NCBI GenBank assembly: GCA_902625725.1
Contig: CACOCY010000007.1
Span: 1 to 64,000, forward strand
DNA: 64,000 nucleotides
From: an uncultured SAR116 cluster alpha proteobacterium
GTDB taxonomy: Bacteria > Pseudomonadota > Alphaproteobacteria > Puniceispirillales > Puniceispirillaceae
Reading direction: 5' to 3'
Shown: piece by piece, positions 17,539 through 29,371 of the stretch
How the letters are laid out: each line of letters begins with the position of its first letter
How positions within the stretch are numbered: position 1 is the first letter of the stretch
Made by a program: the position numbers and the translations under genes
The notes under the pieces: model-generated
The model's input: the letters and a program-made list of their open reading frames with translations, nothing else
Databases searched by the model: none
Told to the model about the DNA's origin: nothing

Positions 17539-19359
17539 TTATTCTACCGTGACTGATTTTGCTAAATTACGCGGTTGGTCTATATCAGTTCCCTTTTCTG
17601 ATGCTGTTAAATAGGCCAGTATCTGTGCAGGTATTGCACTTACTATTGGGGTCAGGATAGGTTCACAATCTGGAATGATAATCTTATCCGAAGCAAAATC
17701 GATTGTATTAACAGCAGATTGCGTACCTATAACTATGATATAACCCCCTCTTGCTTCAGCTTCCTTTAGGTTACTTATAGCTTTTGGAGCGATTTCGTCC
17801 TCTGATACGAAACTAATCACAGGAAGGCCCTCCTCTAAAAGTGCTATCGGTCCATGTTTCATTTCTCCCGATGCAAATCCTTCTGCGTGAATATAACTAA
17901 GTTCTTTTAATTTTAAAGCACCCTCACATGCAAGGGGAAAGAGAGTATCCCGACCCAAAAAAAGGCAAGAACGGGCGTTTTTTAGACGATTTGCAATTGG
18001 AAGAACGGAGTTAAATAGTTTCATGGATTTGCCAGCAGCCCCAGGGATTTTTAGCAGCTTCTGGTGGATGTCTAATGCTTTATCTTCATCTAGTCTTCCA
18101 TTTTGCCTGCCAAGTGATATTGCTAGGGACATTAACACTACTAATTGCGCAGTAAACGCTTTTGTACTTGCAACACCAATTTCTGGTCCTGCTCTAGTTG
18201 GTAAAATTTTATCAACCTCTCTTGAAATAGTGCTACTTACAACATTCACTATCCCATATGTGTCAAGACCCATCTTTTTTGCATGCCTAATAGCCAATAG
18301 TGAATCTATACTTTCTCCAGATTGACTGATAACTATAGCAGTTGTTTGATGCGAGGCAATTGGATTACGGTAATGATATTCAGATGCAATTTCACAAACT
18401 ACTGGGATACCTGCTAACCTCTCAATCCAGTAACGCCCGATTTGCGCTGCATAAAAACTTGTACCTGCAGCTAACAATACTATCCCTCTTATCTTCGTTA
18501 AACTGGCGGCTTCAAGGTTGGTGGATAAGCGTCCATGGATATCAGTCATTGCAGATATAGTATGACTAATTGCATCTGGTTGTTCATGAATTTCTTTTTC
18601 CATATAGTGTTTGTAGCCCGCCTTATCCAACAGAATTGGACTTACATTCACTTTAATGACCTGTCTATTTGCAGGCTTATTTTTAACATCGTAAATGTCA
18701 ACTTTTGTTGGAGTTATTACAGCATAGTCATTATCCTTTAGATAAATTACCTGTCGGGTCAAATGTGCCATTGCTGTTGCATCTGAGGCAATTATTGTCG
18801 CATTATCTGAAATTCCTATCGCTAGGGGAGAGGCATTACGAGCTACCATCAATGTTTCTGGATAGGATTTGCTTATCACTGCAAAAGAATAAGCGCCTTC
18901 AATTTTTGATAATACAGCTTTCAATGCCTCAACAGGCGCCAGACCTTGCCCAATGACGAAAGCAAACAAATGCGCAAGCACCTCTGAGTCTGTATCACTA
19001 GAGAAGGAAAAACCTTTTTCTGCTAGCTCTTTTTTTAACTGTGCATAATTCTCAATAATTCCATTATGAACTATTGCTACCTCGCTATTTACGAGATGTG
19101 GGTGTGCATTCTGTTCTGTAACACCGCCATGTGTTGCCCATCTAATGTGTCCGATTCCAATGGTTCCTGAAACAGGCTCGTCTAAAATTTTTGTCTTTAG
19201 ATCAGATAATTTTCCAACTGCTCTTCGTAACTGGATCTGGTCATTATGAATTGTTGCAATACCAGAGCTATCGTAACCCCTATATTCCAGTCTTTCTAAG
19301 GAACCTATAATTATTTCATGACAAGTTTCATTTCCAACGTAACCTACAATTCCACACAT
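17539..19359 (-). CDS. glmS: Glutamine-fructose-6-phosphate aminotransferase
   Basis: Makes glucosamine 6-phosphate from fructose 6-phosphate and glutamine, the first step to UDP-GlcNAc for peptidoglycan and LPS. The catalytic Cys2 (MCGIVGYVGN) opens the N-terminal glutaminase; GHIRWATHG and ENAHPH-like NAHPHLVNSEVAIVHNG follow. Two SIS isomerase domains come next (AAGTSFYAAQIG, SQSGESIDSLLAI), ending with PRNLAKSVTVE. Length 606 is normal. No glmS ribozyme-like structure was recognised upstream. It is divergent from glmU, the later enzyme of the same pathway, 115 bases between starts. Confidence 0.97.
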   Translation of the reverse strand: MCGIVGYVGNETCHEIIIGSLERLEYRGYDSSGIATIHNDQIQLRRAVGKLSDLKTKILDEPVSGTIGIGHIRWATHGGVTEQNAHPHLVNSEVAIVHNGIIENYAQLKKELAEKGFSFSSDTDSEVLAHLFAFVIGQGLAPVEALKAVLSKIEGAYSFAVISKSYPETLMVARNASPLAIGISDNATIIASDATAMAHLTRQVIYLKDNDYAVITPTKVDIYDVKNKPANRQVIKVNVSPILLDKAGYKHYMEKEIHEQPDAISHTISAMTDIHGRLSTNLEAASLTKIRGIVLLAAGTSFYAAQIGRYWIERLAGIPVVCEIASEYHYRNPIASHQTTAIVISQSGESIDSLLAIRHAKKMGLDTYGIVNVVSSTISREVDKILPTRAGPEIGVASTKAFTAQLVVLMSLAISLGRQNGRLDEDKALDIHQKLLKIPGAAGKSMKLFNSVLPIANRLKNARSCLFLGRDTLFPLACEGALKLKELSYIHAEGFASGEMKHGPIALLEEGLPVISFVSEDEIAPKAISNLKEAEARGGYIIVIGTQSAVNTIDFASDKIIIPDCEPILTPIVSAIPAQILAYLTASEKGTDIDQPRNLAKSVTVE

Positions 19360-19474
19360 ATCATTTGGTCCTATTCATGGGCGATAATTATAGTAAATTA
19401 ATATCATAAATTAGTTCAATTAAACACCGTGATATTCCTTTGATACAGAACAAATTATTCGTTATAAACTACGT

Positions 19475-20788
19475 ATGAGTTTTACTGTTATTATACTTGC
19501 TGCCGGAAAAGGTAGTCGAATGGAATCTTCTCTTTCAAAGCCTATGCATAGAATTGCAGGCTGCGAGATGATTAAATGGGTTATAGAATCGGCCCAAAAT
19601 GCTGGAGCTGAGCAAATTATTCCTGTTATAAGAGAGGATATGCAAGATTTAGCCTTGTTTTTATCAGACTATACTGTGGCTATACAAGAAAAAGCGAATG
19701 GGACGGCCAATGCTGTGAAAACAGCTCTACCTTACGTAAAAAATTTCAATCTTCCCATCATAGTATTATATGCGGATACACCTTTTGTAACGAAAGAAAT
19801 CATCAATTCTCTTCGCCTGAAAATTAATGGCGGTAATGACATGTGTGTTTTAGGATTTTCTGCGGATAACCCATATGGTTATGGAAGATTGGTTCAATCT
19901 AGTACAGGTGCGCTTATGTCAATTGTAGAGGAGAGTGAAGCCAGCGAGACTGAAAAACAAATAAAAAATGTAAATGCAGGAATTATAGCGTTCAGTGGTG
20001 ACAGCATAAAGTCAATTTTGAAAAAAATAACTCCTTCTAATTCTAAAAAAGAATATTTTCTCACTGATGTTGTTTCCATAGGTTATAATGATAATCTGAA
20101 TGTTGATTTCATTTTAACAGATCAAAAATATGTACATGGTATCAACAATCGTGATCAATTAGCCGCGGCAGAATTGTTAGCACAGAAATACCTTCGCAAA
20201 AATGCAATGCTTGCCGGAGTAACGATGATTGCACCTGAAACTGTATTCTTACAAAAGGATACTGCATTTGGCAAAGATGTGACTATTGAACCGAATGTAA
20301 TATTTGGCAAAAATGTTTCTTTGGCAAGAAATTGTCACATAAAATCATTCTGCTATTTAGAGGATTGCTCTATTGGAGAAGGCAATATTATTGGACCATT
20401 CGCTAGAATAAGGCCAAATACCATCACTAGTAAAAATGTAAAAATTGGAAATTTTGTGGAAGTTAAGAAGTCTAACATTAATCAAGGGACTAAAATAAAC
20501 CACCTTAGCTATATTGGAGATGCAGTTATAGGAGAAAACTCTAATATAGGCGCGGGAACAATAACATGTAATTTTGACGGATATAAAAAATATACCACTA
20601 AAATCGGCTCAGGTGCATTTGTAGGCTCAAACACATCATTAATAGCACCATTAAGAATAGGAGAAAATGCAATTATTGGGGCTGGTTCAGTAATCACGGA
20701 AGACACTCCTGCAGAGAGTTTGAGCCTATCAAGAGCAAAACAAAAAACAAAAATAGATTGGGCTAAAAAGTTTCCCAAACACCAATAA
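19475..20788 (+). CDS. glmU: Bifunctional GlmU (GlcN-1-P acetyltransferase / GlcNAc-1-P uridyltransferase)
   Basis: Catalyses the last two steps to UDP-GlcNAc. The N-terminal uridyltransferase has LAAGKGSRMESSLSKPMH (about 8-25) and VLYADTPFV. The C-terminal left-handed beta helix has the hexapeptide repeats (FARIRPNT, IGNFVEVKKS, GAGTITCNFDGYKKYTT) and the acetyl-CoA site near GENAIIGAGSVI. At 437 residues it is a little shorter than E. coli GlmU (456). It is divergent from glmS and its 3' end faces the SbmA-like gene. Confidence 0.96.
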   Translation: MSFTVIILAAGKGSRMESSLSKPMHRIAGCEMIKWVIESAQNAGAEQIIPVIREDMQDLALFLSDYTVAIQEKANGTANAVKTALPYVKNFNLPIIVLYADTPFVTKEIINSLRLKINGGNDMCVLGFSADNPYGYGRLVQSSTGALMSIVEESEASETEKQIKNVNAGIIAFSGDSIKSILKKITPSNSKKEYFLTDVVSIGYNDNLNVDFILTDQKYVHGINNRDQLAAAELLAQKYLRKNAMLAGVTMIAPETVFLQKDTAFGKDVTIEPNVIFGKNVSLARNCHIKSFCYLEDCSIGEGNIIGPFARIRPNTITSKNVKIGNFVEVKKSNINQGTKINHLSYIGDAVIGENSNIGAGTITCNFDGYKKYTTKIGSGAFVGSNTSLIAPLRIGENAIIGAGSVITEDTPAESLSLSRAKQKTKIDWAKKFPKHQ

Positions 20789-20822
20789 ATACATTGGCGA
20801 TAATTTAAAAGAGAGAGGTATT

Positions 20823-21821
20823 TTACTCAGACGGTGCGACCTGCTGCTCCTCTGAAATTCGAGCTTCGAACTCTCTTAGTCGTTTGTATACACTTAATAA
20901 TTCAATGATAGTTGGCCAAGCCTTCAAAAGATATTGCATTGAGCCCTCCACTCTGCCAAACGCTCTAATAATTTGTTGCATAACCCCAAGTGTAACAACA
21001 CCTGCAACAATTGCCGGCGCCAAGAATATATAGGCAGATAAAACATTTGCCTGTAGGTATGCTACCCGACCAATATTGAAGTAGAGATATCTTAGATAGG
21101 ATAGAAAATGTATAGAACGAACATTTAAAAATATTTCCTCAATCGTTTTAGGTCTTACATTTTGCGCGTCATCATCTTCAGCAATGACAAGGATCTTTCT
21201 ATACGCAGCCTCTTTCTTCTGAAGGTCATATTCAATCCCAACAAGTCTGAGAAGCCATCCTAAAGCGATAAGAAATATAGTCCCCCCAATACTCCACAAA
21301 AGTGCACCCGTTACCAAGCCAAACTCCCAGTCGCCAAAAAAGAATATGGGAATGCCCATTGAAAGCCCCAATAATATTGGTACAAATTGCACTAATACCA
21401 TAATTGCCTCAATAAAACTGGTTCCAAGGCCCTCCATAATTCGTGTGAATTTTATGGTATCCTCTTGAACACGTTGAGAAGCACCCTCAATTTTTCTCGC
21501 TTGATGATAAACGCTATGATACCATTCAACCATTGACGTTCTCCACCGAAATAAAAAATGAGCCGTGAAATAGCTAACTAACACTGCTATTGCCACATAA
21601 ATAGCTGCCAAAGACATAAAACTAAAAAGACTACCCCAATATTCTTCAATAGTTATAGAATTTGGTTCGCCTAAAGCCTTTTGAATTAGGTCGTAAAACT
21701 CACCAAACCATTCATTTATTTCAACGTCAATCTGAACCTGCACCCACAAAGATGATAAAATGGCACCGGAACCTAGCCAGGACCACAAAAGCCATTTTTT
21801 CGTTGTAAAAAATCTAAACAT
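20823..21821 (-). CDS. sbmA: SbmA/BacA-like peptide transporter
   Basis: Inner-membrane, proton-driven importer family for peptides (microcins, proline-rich peptides) and, in BacA relatives, very-long-chain fatty acid effects. The protein starts MFRFFTTKKWLLWSWLGS and has several membrane helices, plus the family wording FLFRWRTSMVEWYH, ARKIEGASQRVQEDTIKFTR (the EGASQRVQED signature) and SMQYLLKAWPTIIELLSVYKRLREFE. There is no ABC ATPase domain, which separates it from the related ABCD/YddA branch. AGGAG precedes the ATG. It lies downstream of rodA, 65 bases away on the same strand, so read-through from the rod-shape cluster is possible. Confidence 0.9.
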   Translation of the reverse strand: MFRFFTTKKWLLWSWLGSGAILSSLWVQVQIDVEINEWFGEFYDLIQKALGEPNSITIEEYWGSLFSFMSLAAIYVAIAVLVSYFTAHFLFRWRTSMVEWYHSVYHQARKIEGASQRVQEDTIKFTRIMEGLGTSFIEAIMVLVQFVPILLGLSMGIPIFFFGDWEFGLVTGALLWSIGGTIFLIALGWLLRLVGIEYDLQKKEAAYRKILVIAEDDDAQNVRPKTIEEIFLNVRSIHFLSYLRYLYFNIGRVAYLQANVLSAYIFLAPAIVAGVVTLGVMQQIIRAFGRVEGSMQYLLKAWPTIIELLSVYKRLREFEARISEEQQVAPSE

Positions 21822-21886
21822 AAAATCTCCTCTTTGCGGTTCCTGCGGTTGTATTTTTTATTACCCTTGGCTGTTTTATCCAACCA

Positions 21887-22987
21887 TCAACTAATTTCAA
21901 TATCCTCTTTAAAGCTATTTAGCGATAAATTAAGGCAAATTCCCAGAATTAAGAATGTTGTAAGCATTGCTGTTCCACCATATGATATCAAAGGTAGTGG
22001 AGCTCCAACAACTGGCAATACACCTGTAACCATAGCAATATTTACAAATACATACAAAAAAATAACCATGGCAAGCCCACTTGAAACGAGTCTAGTAAAT
22101 CTATTTTTTGCCCTGAAACCAATTCCAGTTATAGATAGAATTATAATGAAATAGATGAGAATAATTGTCATACTCCCCACAAAGCCGAACTCCTCCCCAA
22201 TCAGAGTGAACACAAAATCAGTTTGCTTTTCCGGTAGATAGTCAAGCTGGGACTGAGAACCTTGTAAATATCCTTTCCCGAACAGACCGCCGGAACCCAG
22301 AGCTATCTTCGATTGAGTGATCTGCCAACCCGCTCCTAAAACATCCTTTTCTGGATTTAGAAAGGTCAATAATCTTGCTTTTTGATAGTCATAAAGCTGG
22401 CCCCAGATAAGAGGAATAGAGGCAGCAACTGTTCCTAACCCCAGCAAAACATATCGCTTGGGTAAACCACTTACGAATATTACCCCCAATCCTCCAACAA
22501 ATATCATCAAGCCCGTTCCAAGATCTGGTTGCCTCAAGACTAGTGCAGTTGGAATAGCTATAATAAAAATTGCAGGCACATAGATTATCAATTTATCAAT
22601 TTGGTCAAATGTTCTAAGAGACAAATATCTTGCTAGAAGCAATATAACTGCTATCTTAGCGGGTTCTGATGGTTGAAAATTCATAAAACCTAAATTGATC
22701 CATCTCGTTGCCCCAGCCCCAACGCCGATAAATGGTATAATAGTCAGTAGACATACAATAAAAAGCCAAAAAATAAAGCTGGTTCTGAACAACAAATTGA
22801 TAGGAAGAAAAGCGATGAATAAAGCAATTAAGAGACCAACTGCTGAACGCAACAAATGCTGTTGAACAGATGCAGTCCAAACGCCATCAGATGCGGAATA
22901 TAATGCCATTGTGCCAATAATAACAAGAATAACCATACCTATCACCATCATCCATGGTATTGCCAACATTTTTGTTGTCCAATTCAT
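21887..22987 (-). CDS. rodA: Rod-shape-determining protein RodA (SEDS glycosyltransferase)
   Basis: Peptidoglycan glycan-strand polymerase of the elongasome, paired with PBP2. It is a 366-residue polytopic SEDS membrane protein with the signature segments GAGATRWINLGFMNFQPSEPAKIA (first extracellular loop region), VLRQPDLGTGLMIF with the conserved Asp-Leu-Gly-Thr, and VLPVVGAPLPLISYGGTAML near the C-terminus. It starts 3 bases after the mrdA stop codon and is the last gene of the mre/mrd cluster. Confidence 0.96.
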   Translation of the reverse strand: MNWTTKMLAIPWMMVIGMVILVIIGTMALYSASDGVWTASVQQHLLRSAVGLLIALFIAFLPINLLFRTSFIFWLFIVCLLTIIPFIGVGAGATRWINLGFMNFQPSEPAKIAVILLLARYLSLRTFDQIDKLIIYVPAIFIIAIPTALVLRQPDLGTGLMIFVGGLGVIFVSGLPKRYVLLGLGTVAASIPLIWGQLYDYQKARLLTFLNPEKDVLGAGWQITQSKIALGSGGLFGKGYLQGSQSQLDYLPEKQTDFVFTLIGEEFGFVGSMTIILIYFIIILSITGIGFRAKNRFTRLVSSGLAMVIFLYVFVNIAMVTGVLPVVGAPLPLISYGGTAMLTTFLILGICLNLSLNSFKEDIEIS

Positions 22988-22990
22988 CGT

Positions 22991-24937
22991 TTATTGTCTC
23001 TCAAGAGCAAATTTAAGTATGTCGCGTGCAATAGGTGCAGCCATAGAGGAGCCGCTCCCGCCATGCTCAACAATTACACTTATAGCATATTTGGGATCAT
23101 CATAAGGTGCATAACCTACAAATAAAGCATGATCTCTATCTTTCCAACGCCTGTCAATATTGTCTATTATTCCCTCATCTCTCTCTATTTTAGAAATTCT
23201 TTTTACTTGAACTGTACCTGTCTTGCCCGCCATTCCATAACCATCTAATTCATATTTTCGTGCAGTACCCCTTGCACTTGAAATAACACTTCTCATAGAA
23301 CGCTGAATCTCTCTTAACACCGAGCTATTAATGGTCAATGGTAAAAAATTTTCTGAACTTTGAACTGACTGAGCTAGTAGACTTGCTTTAACAGCTTTTT
23401 TCCCATTTGCTAGTCTGGCAGTCATGACTGCGAGTTGAATAGGAGTTGTTAAAACAAATCCCTGTCCAATTCCAGCTATGACAGTTTCACCTGGAGTCCA
23501 AACTGTTCCACGATTATTTTTTTTCCATGCACGATTTGGCATTATTCCAAGTTTTTCTCCTGGAATACCAATATCTGTCATTGCCCCAAGACCCATTCGA
23601 ATTGCCATATTTTGAATACGATCTATTCCTGTCTTAAGGGCAATTTGATAAAAATATACATCACATGATTGCGCTATTGCCTGCCGACCATTCACTACCC
23701 CATGACCTTTTTCCTGCCAGCAATAAAAGTTACGATCTCCAAATTCAAAGAAACCCTTACATGAATAAGAGGTATCAGACGAAACTACACCAGCCTCTAG
23801 GGCTGCGGCATACACAACCATTTTAAAAGTGGACCCGGGCGAATATAATCCAGCAATAACTCTATTTAACAAAGGCACTCTTGGATGTTGATTTAAGTTA
23901 TGCCAAGCCCTATTGGTTAGTCGTCCCGCAAAAAGATTTGGGTCATAAGCTGGCGAAGAGGCCATGGCAATTATGGCGCCTGTATGAACGTCCATTAATA
24001 CCACAGCACCAGTTTCTGGTGGTACATATTTTGAATTGGCGTCTTTTAATATCATTGTTTCGCCAATATTTATATGAGCCTTTAACTCAGCATTTTTATT
24101 TATAGCCTCTTGAACTGAACTCTTTGCTAATTCAACTTGCTGGGAGTTCCCTAATTTAAGTCTGTGAACTGCGTAAGATTGAATGTCTATATCAATAGTG
24201 AGTTGATAGTCCTTACCCTGCTTAGGCAATCTATCTGAAATAAATCTCACTGGCTTACCGCGCGAATTAACTTCAATCCGCTGTTTTCCTACTGTCCCTC
24301 GAAGAGATATATCAAGGCTTTTTTCAAGACCAGATTTTCCCGTTTTCAAACCAACTAATCTCTGTAATTGTCTATCTTCTCTTACCTCCTTCTCAGTAAT
24401 TCCAGAAACGTAGCCAGTAACGTGTGAAAGTAATTTTCCTTGAGGGTATATTCGATTAAAATTCTTTTGAAATAAAACGCCCTCTAAAATAGCACTTCTT
24501 ATTGCTAAATGAGACAATTCACGTTGAGTTAAATCAGATTTTATTGGTATTTCTAAAAAATCTGGTTGGTTCTTTGCCGTTTCAATTATGTTGTTTATTT
24601 CTTCACGAGATAAACCTATTATGCCGTCGATATTAAATAAAAGTTTTTTCAAGTCCTTGGTCCGAGCAGGAATAACAACCAATTCAAAAACCTCAGAATT
24701 TCCTGCGAGTAAACGATTTTTAGAATCGAGTATTCTCCCTCTTGGCGCAATTACTAAGCGATGGTCAAACTGATTCTTGTCAGATAATTTAAGATATGAA
24801 GCGTTATCTAAAATCTGTAACTGGTATAATCTACCGACTAGAATTAAACCAAAAGCTATTTGCATTCCCCCAACTAATAGCATTCGTCTGGAAATCTGAT
24901 TAGACACCTCCAGTATTTCTTTTCGTTTTTTAGCCAT
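22991..24937 (-). CDS. mrdA: Penicillin-binding protein 2 (elongasome transpeptidase)
   Basis: Class B PBP: a transpeptidase that cross-links peptidoglycan with RodA during elongation. A single N-terminal membrane anchor (about 18-38, MLLVGGMQIAFGLILVG) is followed by the dimerisation domain (LAGNSEVFELV; GHVSG-like SHVTGYVSGI) and the transpeptidase domain with SPGSTFK (SxxK), SCD (SxN position) and KTGTVQV (KTG). Length 648 is typical. It lies between mreD (21 bases upstream) and rodA (3 bases downstream). Confidence 0.96.
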   Translation of the reverse strand: MAKKRKEILEVSNQISRRMLLVGGMQIAFGLILVGRLYQLQILDNASYLKLSDKNQFDHRLVIAPRGRILDSKNRLLAGNSEVFELVVIPARTKDLKKLLFNIDGIIGLSREEINNIIETAKNQPDFLEIPIKSDLTQRELSHLAIRSAILEGVLFQKNFNRIYPQGKLLSHVTGYVSGITEKEVREDRQLQRLVGLKTGKSGLEKSLDISLRGTVGKQRIEVNSRGKPVRFISDRLPKQGKDYQLTIDIDIQSYAVHRLKLGNSQQVELAKSSVQEAINKNAELKAHINIGETMILKDANSKYVPPETGAVVLMDVHTGAIIAMASSPAYDPNLFAGRLTNRAWHNLNQHPRVPLLNRVIAGLYSPGSTFKMVVYAAALEAGVVSSDTSYSCKGFFEFGDRNFYCWQEKGHGVVNGRQAIAQSCDVYFYQIALKTGIDRIQNMAIRMGLGAMTDIGIPGEKLGIMPNRAWKKNNRGTVWTPGETVIAGIGQGFVLTTPIQLAVMTARLANGKKAVKASLLAQSVQSSENFLPLTINSSVLREIQRSMRSVISSARGTARKYELDGYGMAGKTGTVQVKRISKIERDEGIIDNIDRRWKDRDHALFVGYAPYDDPKYAISVIVEHGGSGSSMAAPIARDILKFALERQ

Positions 24938-24958
24938 ATTACCCTTTTAAGTCCCCTT

Positions 24959-25501
24959 TCAATCAACCTGATGCGTAGGCGGCTCAAAAATACTGAACAA
25001 AACACTAATTGTTACGAAAATTATTGGAAACACAAGTATAGTAATTCCAATTTGAAATGCCAAAATGGACAAATTTGGAATTATGAGATAAAGAGAAACA
25101 AATACAAGTAATCTAAATAAAACAAATCCAAAACAAATCAAACTAAAATTAGCCCAATTGGAGATAAAATCGTCATTTTCGTTTGAACCTATTTGTTTTT
25201 GGACCACAACAGCAGCAATATAAAAAGCAGTTATTCTTACCCCAAGCATATCCCCACCCAACAGCTCAAAGAGCAAAGCTAATAAAATAATTGTTGTAAC
25301 GGACATAAATTGTGGGCGCAATAATAGGATTGTGAATATATAGCATAAACTTAAAATTGGAGTTGCTGTAAAAAAAAGAGACCATTTAGCAAGTGCGATC
25401 TCAAATAAAACGATAAGAATACCAAAACCAAAAATCAGAAATCTTTGTGAAAAACCAGCATGAAACTTGTTAATGCTAAGTTTAGTCTGGGATTGTATCA
25501 T
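24959..25501 (-). CDS. mreD: Rod-shape-determining membrane protein MreD
   Basis: Small polytopic inner-membrane protein of the MreBCD scaffold. The 180 residues carry five to six hydrophobic helices and little conserved sequence, as usual for MreD; identification rests on topology, the LLFELLGGDMLGVRITAFYIAA segment and position. The ATG overlaps the mreC stop codon (ATGA), so it is translationally coupled to mreC. Confidence 0.9.
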   Translation of the reverse strand: MIQSQTKLSINKFHAGFSQRFLIFGFGILIVLFEIALAKWSLFFTATPILSLCYIFTILLLRPQFMSVTTIILLALLFELLGGDMLGVRITAFYIAAVVVQKQIGSNENDDFISNWANFSLICFGFVLFRLLVFVSLYLIIPNLSILAFQIGITILVFPIIFVTISVLFSIFEPPTHQVD

Positions 25502-26421
25502 TGAAGAATCTCTCTGATATTTAATCCCTCAAATAAACGCTCTTTTTTTTGCTCCGTCAAAGGCGAATATAGAGTATCGCTAAGTTCTGGCTCTGGCAAA
25601 AACTCAGGCACAAATTTACGTGAGAGAATAGTAACAAACGATAGCTTTCTGAGCTCTACTATTGGTGTCACCAAAACCTGTTCTTTTGTTATAGAAGTTA
25701 CCCTGCCTACTGGGATTCCTGCTGGAAGTAATCCACCATGCCCAGATGTGACTATGGTCTCATTGGGAGATGGTTGAGATTCTGCTGGCAAAAAGTCAAG
25801 TTCCAGTGTAAGTCCATTTTTACCAACAGCGAGACCTGGCCAAGAGGAGTCGCTAAGTATTACAGGAATACGAGCATTCACGTCACTTAAAAGAAGAATG
25901 CGGGAATAATATTTTCCACTTGAGATAACGTAACCAACTAATCCCTCTGCTGTTACTACAGCACTACCCCTTAAAATTTTATTCTCAGCCCCATGCTCTA
26001 CAATCATACTATGCGTAAAATTGCCACCTGGAACTACAATTACTCGAGCTGTAACAGCATTCCATTCTTGCGGGATCACGGCGCCGAGTACTGTTCGTAA
26101 CTGCCTATTTTCAACTTCCAGTGTTTCAGCAACGGTTTGCCATTTTCGTAACCGTTCATTTTCAAGTTCTAACCTCTTTGCTTCCGTTCTTAAGGAAGCG
26201 ACAGTCTGTACACCCTCAAACAGGGTTTCCATGCTATTTACTGGAACAGTTAACAAAGAGTAAAGAGGGGCCACAGCCTCTACCACCCCACCCTGCATAT
26301 AACGAACCGCGGTTACATCAGCTTTACCAATTAAAATTAATAAAAATCCGATCGAGATAATAAAAATCTGAGGAAAACGGGAATTAGTTTGTTTTCGTCT
26401 AATCTGCTTTAACCAGACCAT
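25498..26421 (-). CDS. mreC: Rod-shape-determining protein MreC
   Basis: Bitopic, periplasmic scaffold protein that activates PBP2/RodA. There is a short basic cytoplasmic tail, one membrane helix (about 20-35, FIISIGFLLILIG), a coiled coil (about 75-110, RTEAKRLELENERLRKWQ and EVENRQLRTVLG), then the beta domains with VTARVIV, VVTAEGLVGYVIS and TSGHGGLLPAGIPVGRVTS. The 307 residues match the family. The start ATG lies about 10 bases after the mreB stop. Confidence 0.95.
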   Translation of the reverse strand: MVWLKQIRRKQTNSRFPQIFIISIGFLLILIGKADVTAVRYMQGGVVEAVAPLYSLLTVPVNSMETLFEGVQTVASLRTEAKRLELENERLRKWQTVAETLEVENRQLRTVLGAVIPQEWNAVTARVIVVPGGNFTHSMIVEHGAENKILRGSAVVTAEGLVGYVISSGKYYSRILLLSDVNARIPVILSDSSWPGLAVGKNGLTLELDFLPAESQPSPNETIVTSGHGGLLPAGIPVGRVTSITKEQVLVTPIVELRKLSFVTILSRKFVPEFLPEPELSDTLYSPLTEQKKERLFEGLNIREILQ

Positions 26422-26431
26422 TATTTATCAA

Positions 26432-27484
<1,053 letters not shown>

Positions 27485-27636
27485 TTAAAAGTATGTTTTA
27501 AATTTGTAATATAGCAACGACATGATATCCCACAAGTTAACTAAAAAAAAACAAATTTACTACATTTAAGGTCTTAAATTATAGTACCTTGAAGCTTTTA
27601 GCAAATAGTTCCCAACCCAAGCCAAGTTTTACATAC

Positions 27637-28719
<1,083 letters not shown>

Positions 28720-28764
28720 TTAAGGAAATGTTAGCATGGTTTTAGAAACTATACTGTGAAATTA

Positions 28765-29286
28765 TTAGTCCACAAGATCAATTTTATTTCCTCGGGTTAT
28801 TCCACATATTCCAGTTCTCGCAACTTCCACCTTACCTAAGGACTCCATCAAATCAATGAAAGCAGAGACCTTTTCTGATGCTCCCGTGACTTCGAATACG
28901 AAACTGTTGAGAGAGCTATCCAAAATACGCGCTCTAAAGCTATCTGCAATGCGCAAAGACTCAATTCTACTATCGCCCTTATTAACGATTTTAACTAGTG
29001 CAAGTTCACGTTCAACGTGAGGTGAGCCATTAGTTAAGTCTTCAACTTTGTGGACAGGTATAAGTCTTGATAAAAGCTGCTCTATTTGATTTATAACCTG
29101 TGGTGTGCCAGTTGTTACAACTGAAATTCTAGAAGTTTTCTTCTTTTTATCAACAACTGATACTGTCAAACTCTCAATGTTATAGCCGCGACCGGAAAAT
29201 AGTCCTACAACTCGTGCAAGGACCCCGGGCTCGTCGTCTACAAGCACAGATAATGTGTGGCTTTCAATATTTTGAGTGTCTAACAT
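28765..29286 (-). CDS. ilvH: Acetolactate synthase, small regulatory subunit
   Basis: Valine-sensing regulatory subunit of acetohydroxyacid synthase. The N-terminal ACT domain (HTLSVLVDDEPGVLARVVGLFSGRGYNIESL, with the usual N/G valine-site residues) is followed by a C-terminal ALS_ss domain (ELALVKI to TGASEKVSAFIDLM, GKVEVARTGICGITRG). At 173 residues it is the IlvH length class rather than the 96-residue IlvN of E. coli. It lies 85 bases after ilvI. Confidence 0.96.
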   Translation of the reverse strand: MLDTQNIESHTLSVLVDDEPGVLARVVGLFSGRGYNIESLTVSVVDKKKKTSRISVVTTGTPQVINQIEQLLSRLIPVHKVEDLTNGSPHVERELALVKIVNKGDSRIESLRIADSFRARILDSSLNSFVFEVTGASEKVSAFIDLMESLGKVEVARTGICGITRGNKIDLVD

Positions 29287-29371
29287 CTGCCGTAATCCTC
29301 TTTATTACGTTAGAGAAGTTTTTATTTACCCATTCTGAGAATATTATTATTCACTGGATCAGTTCTATTTT

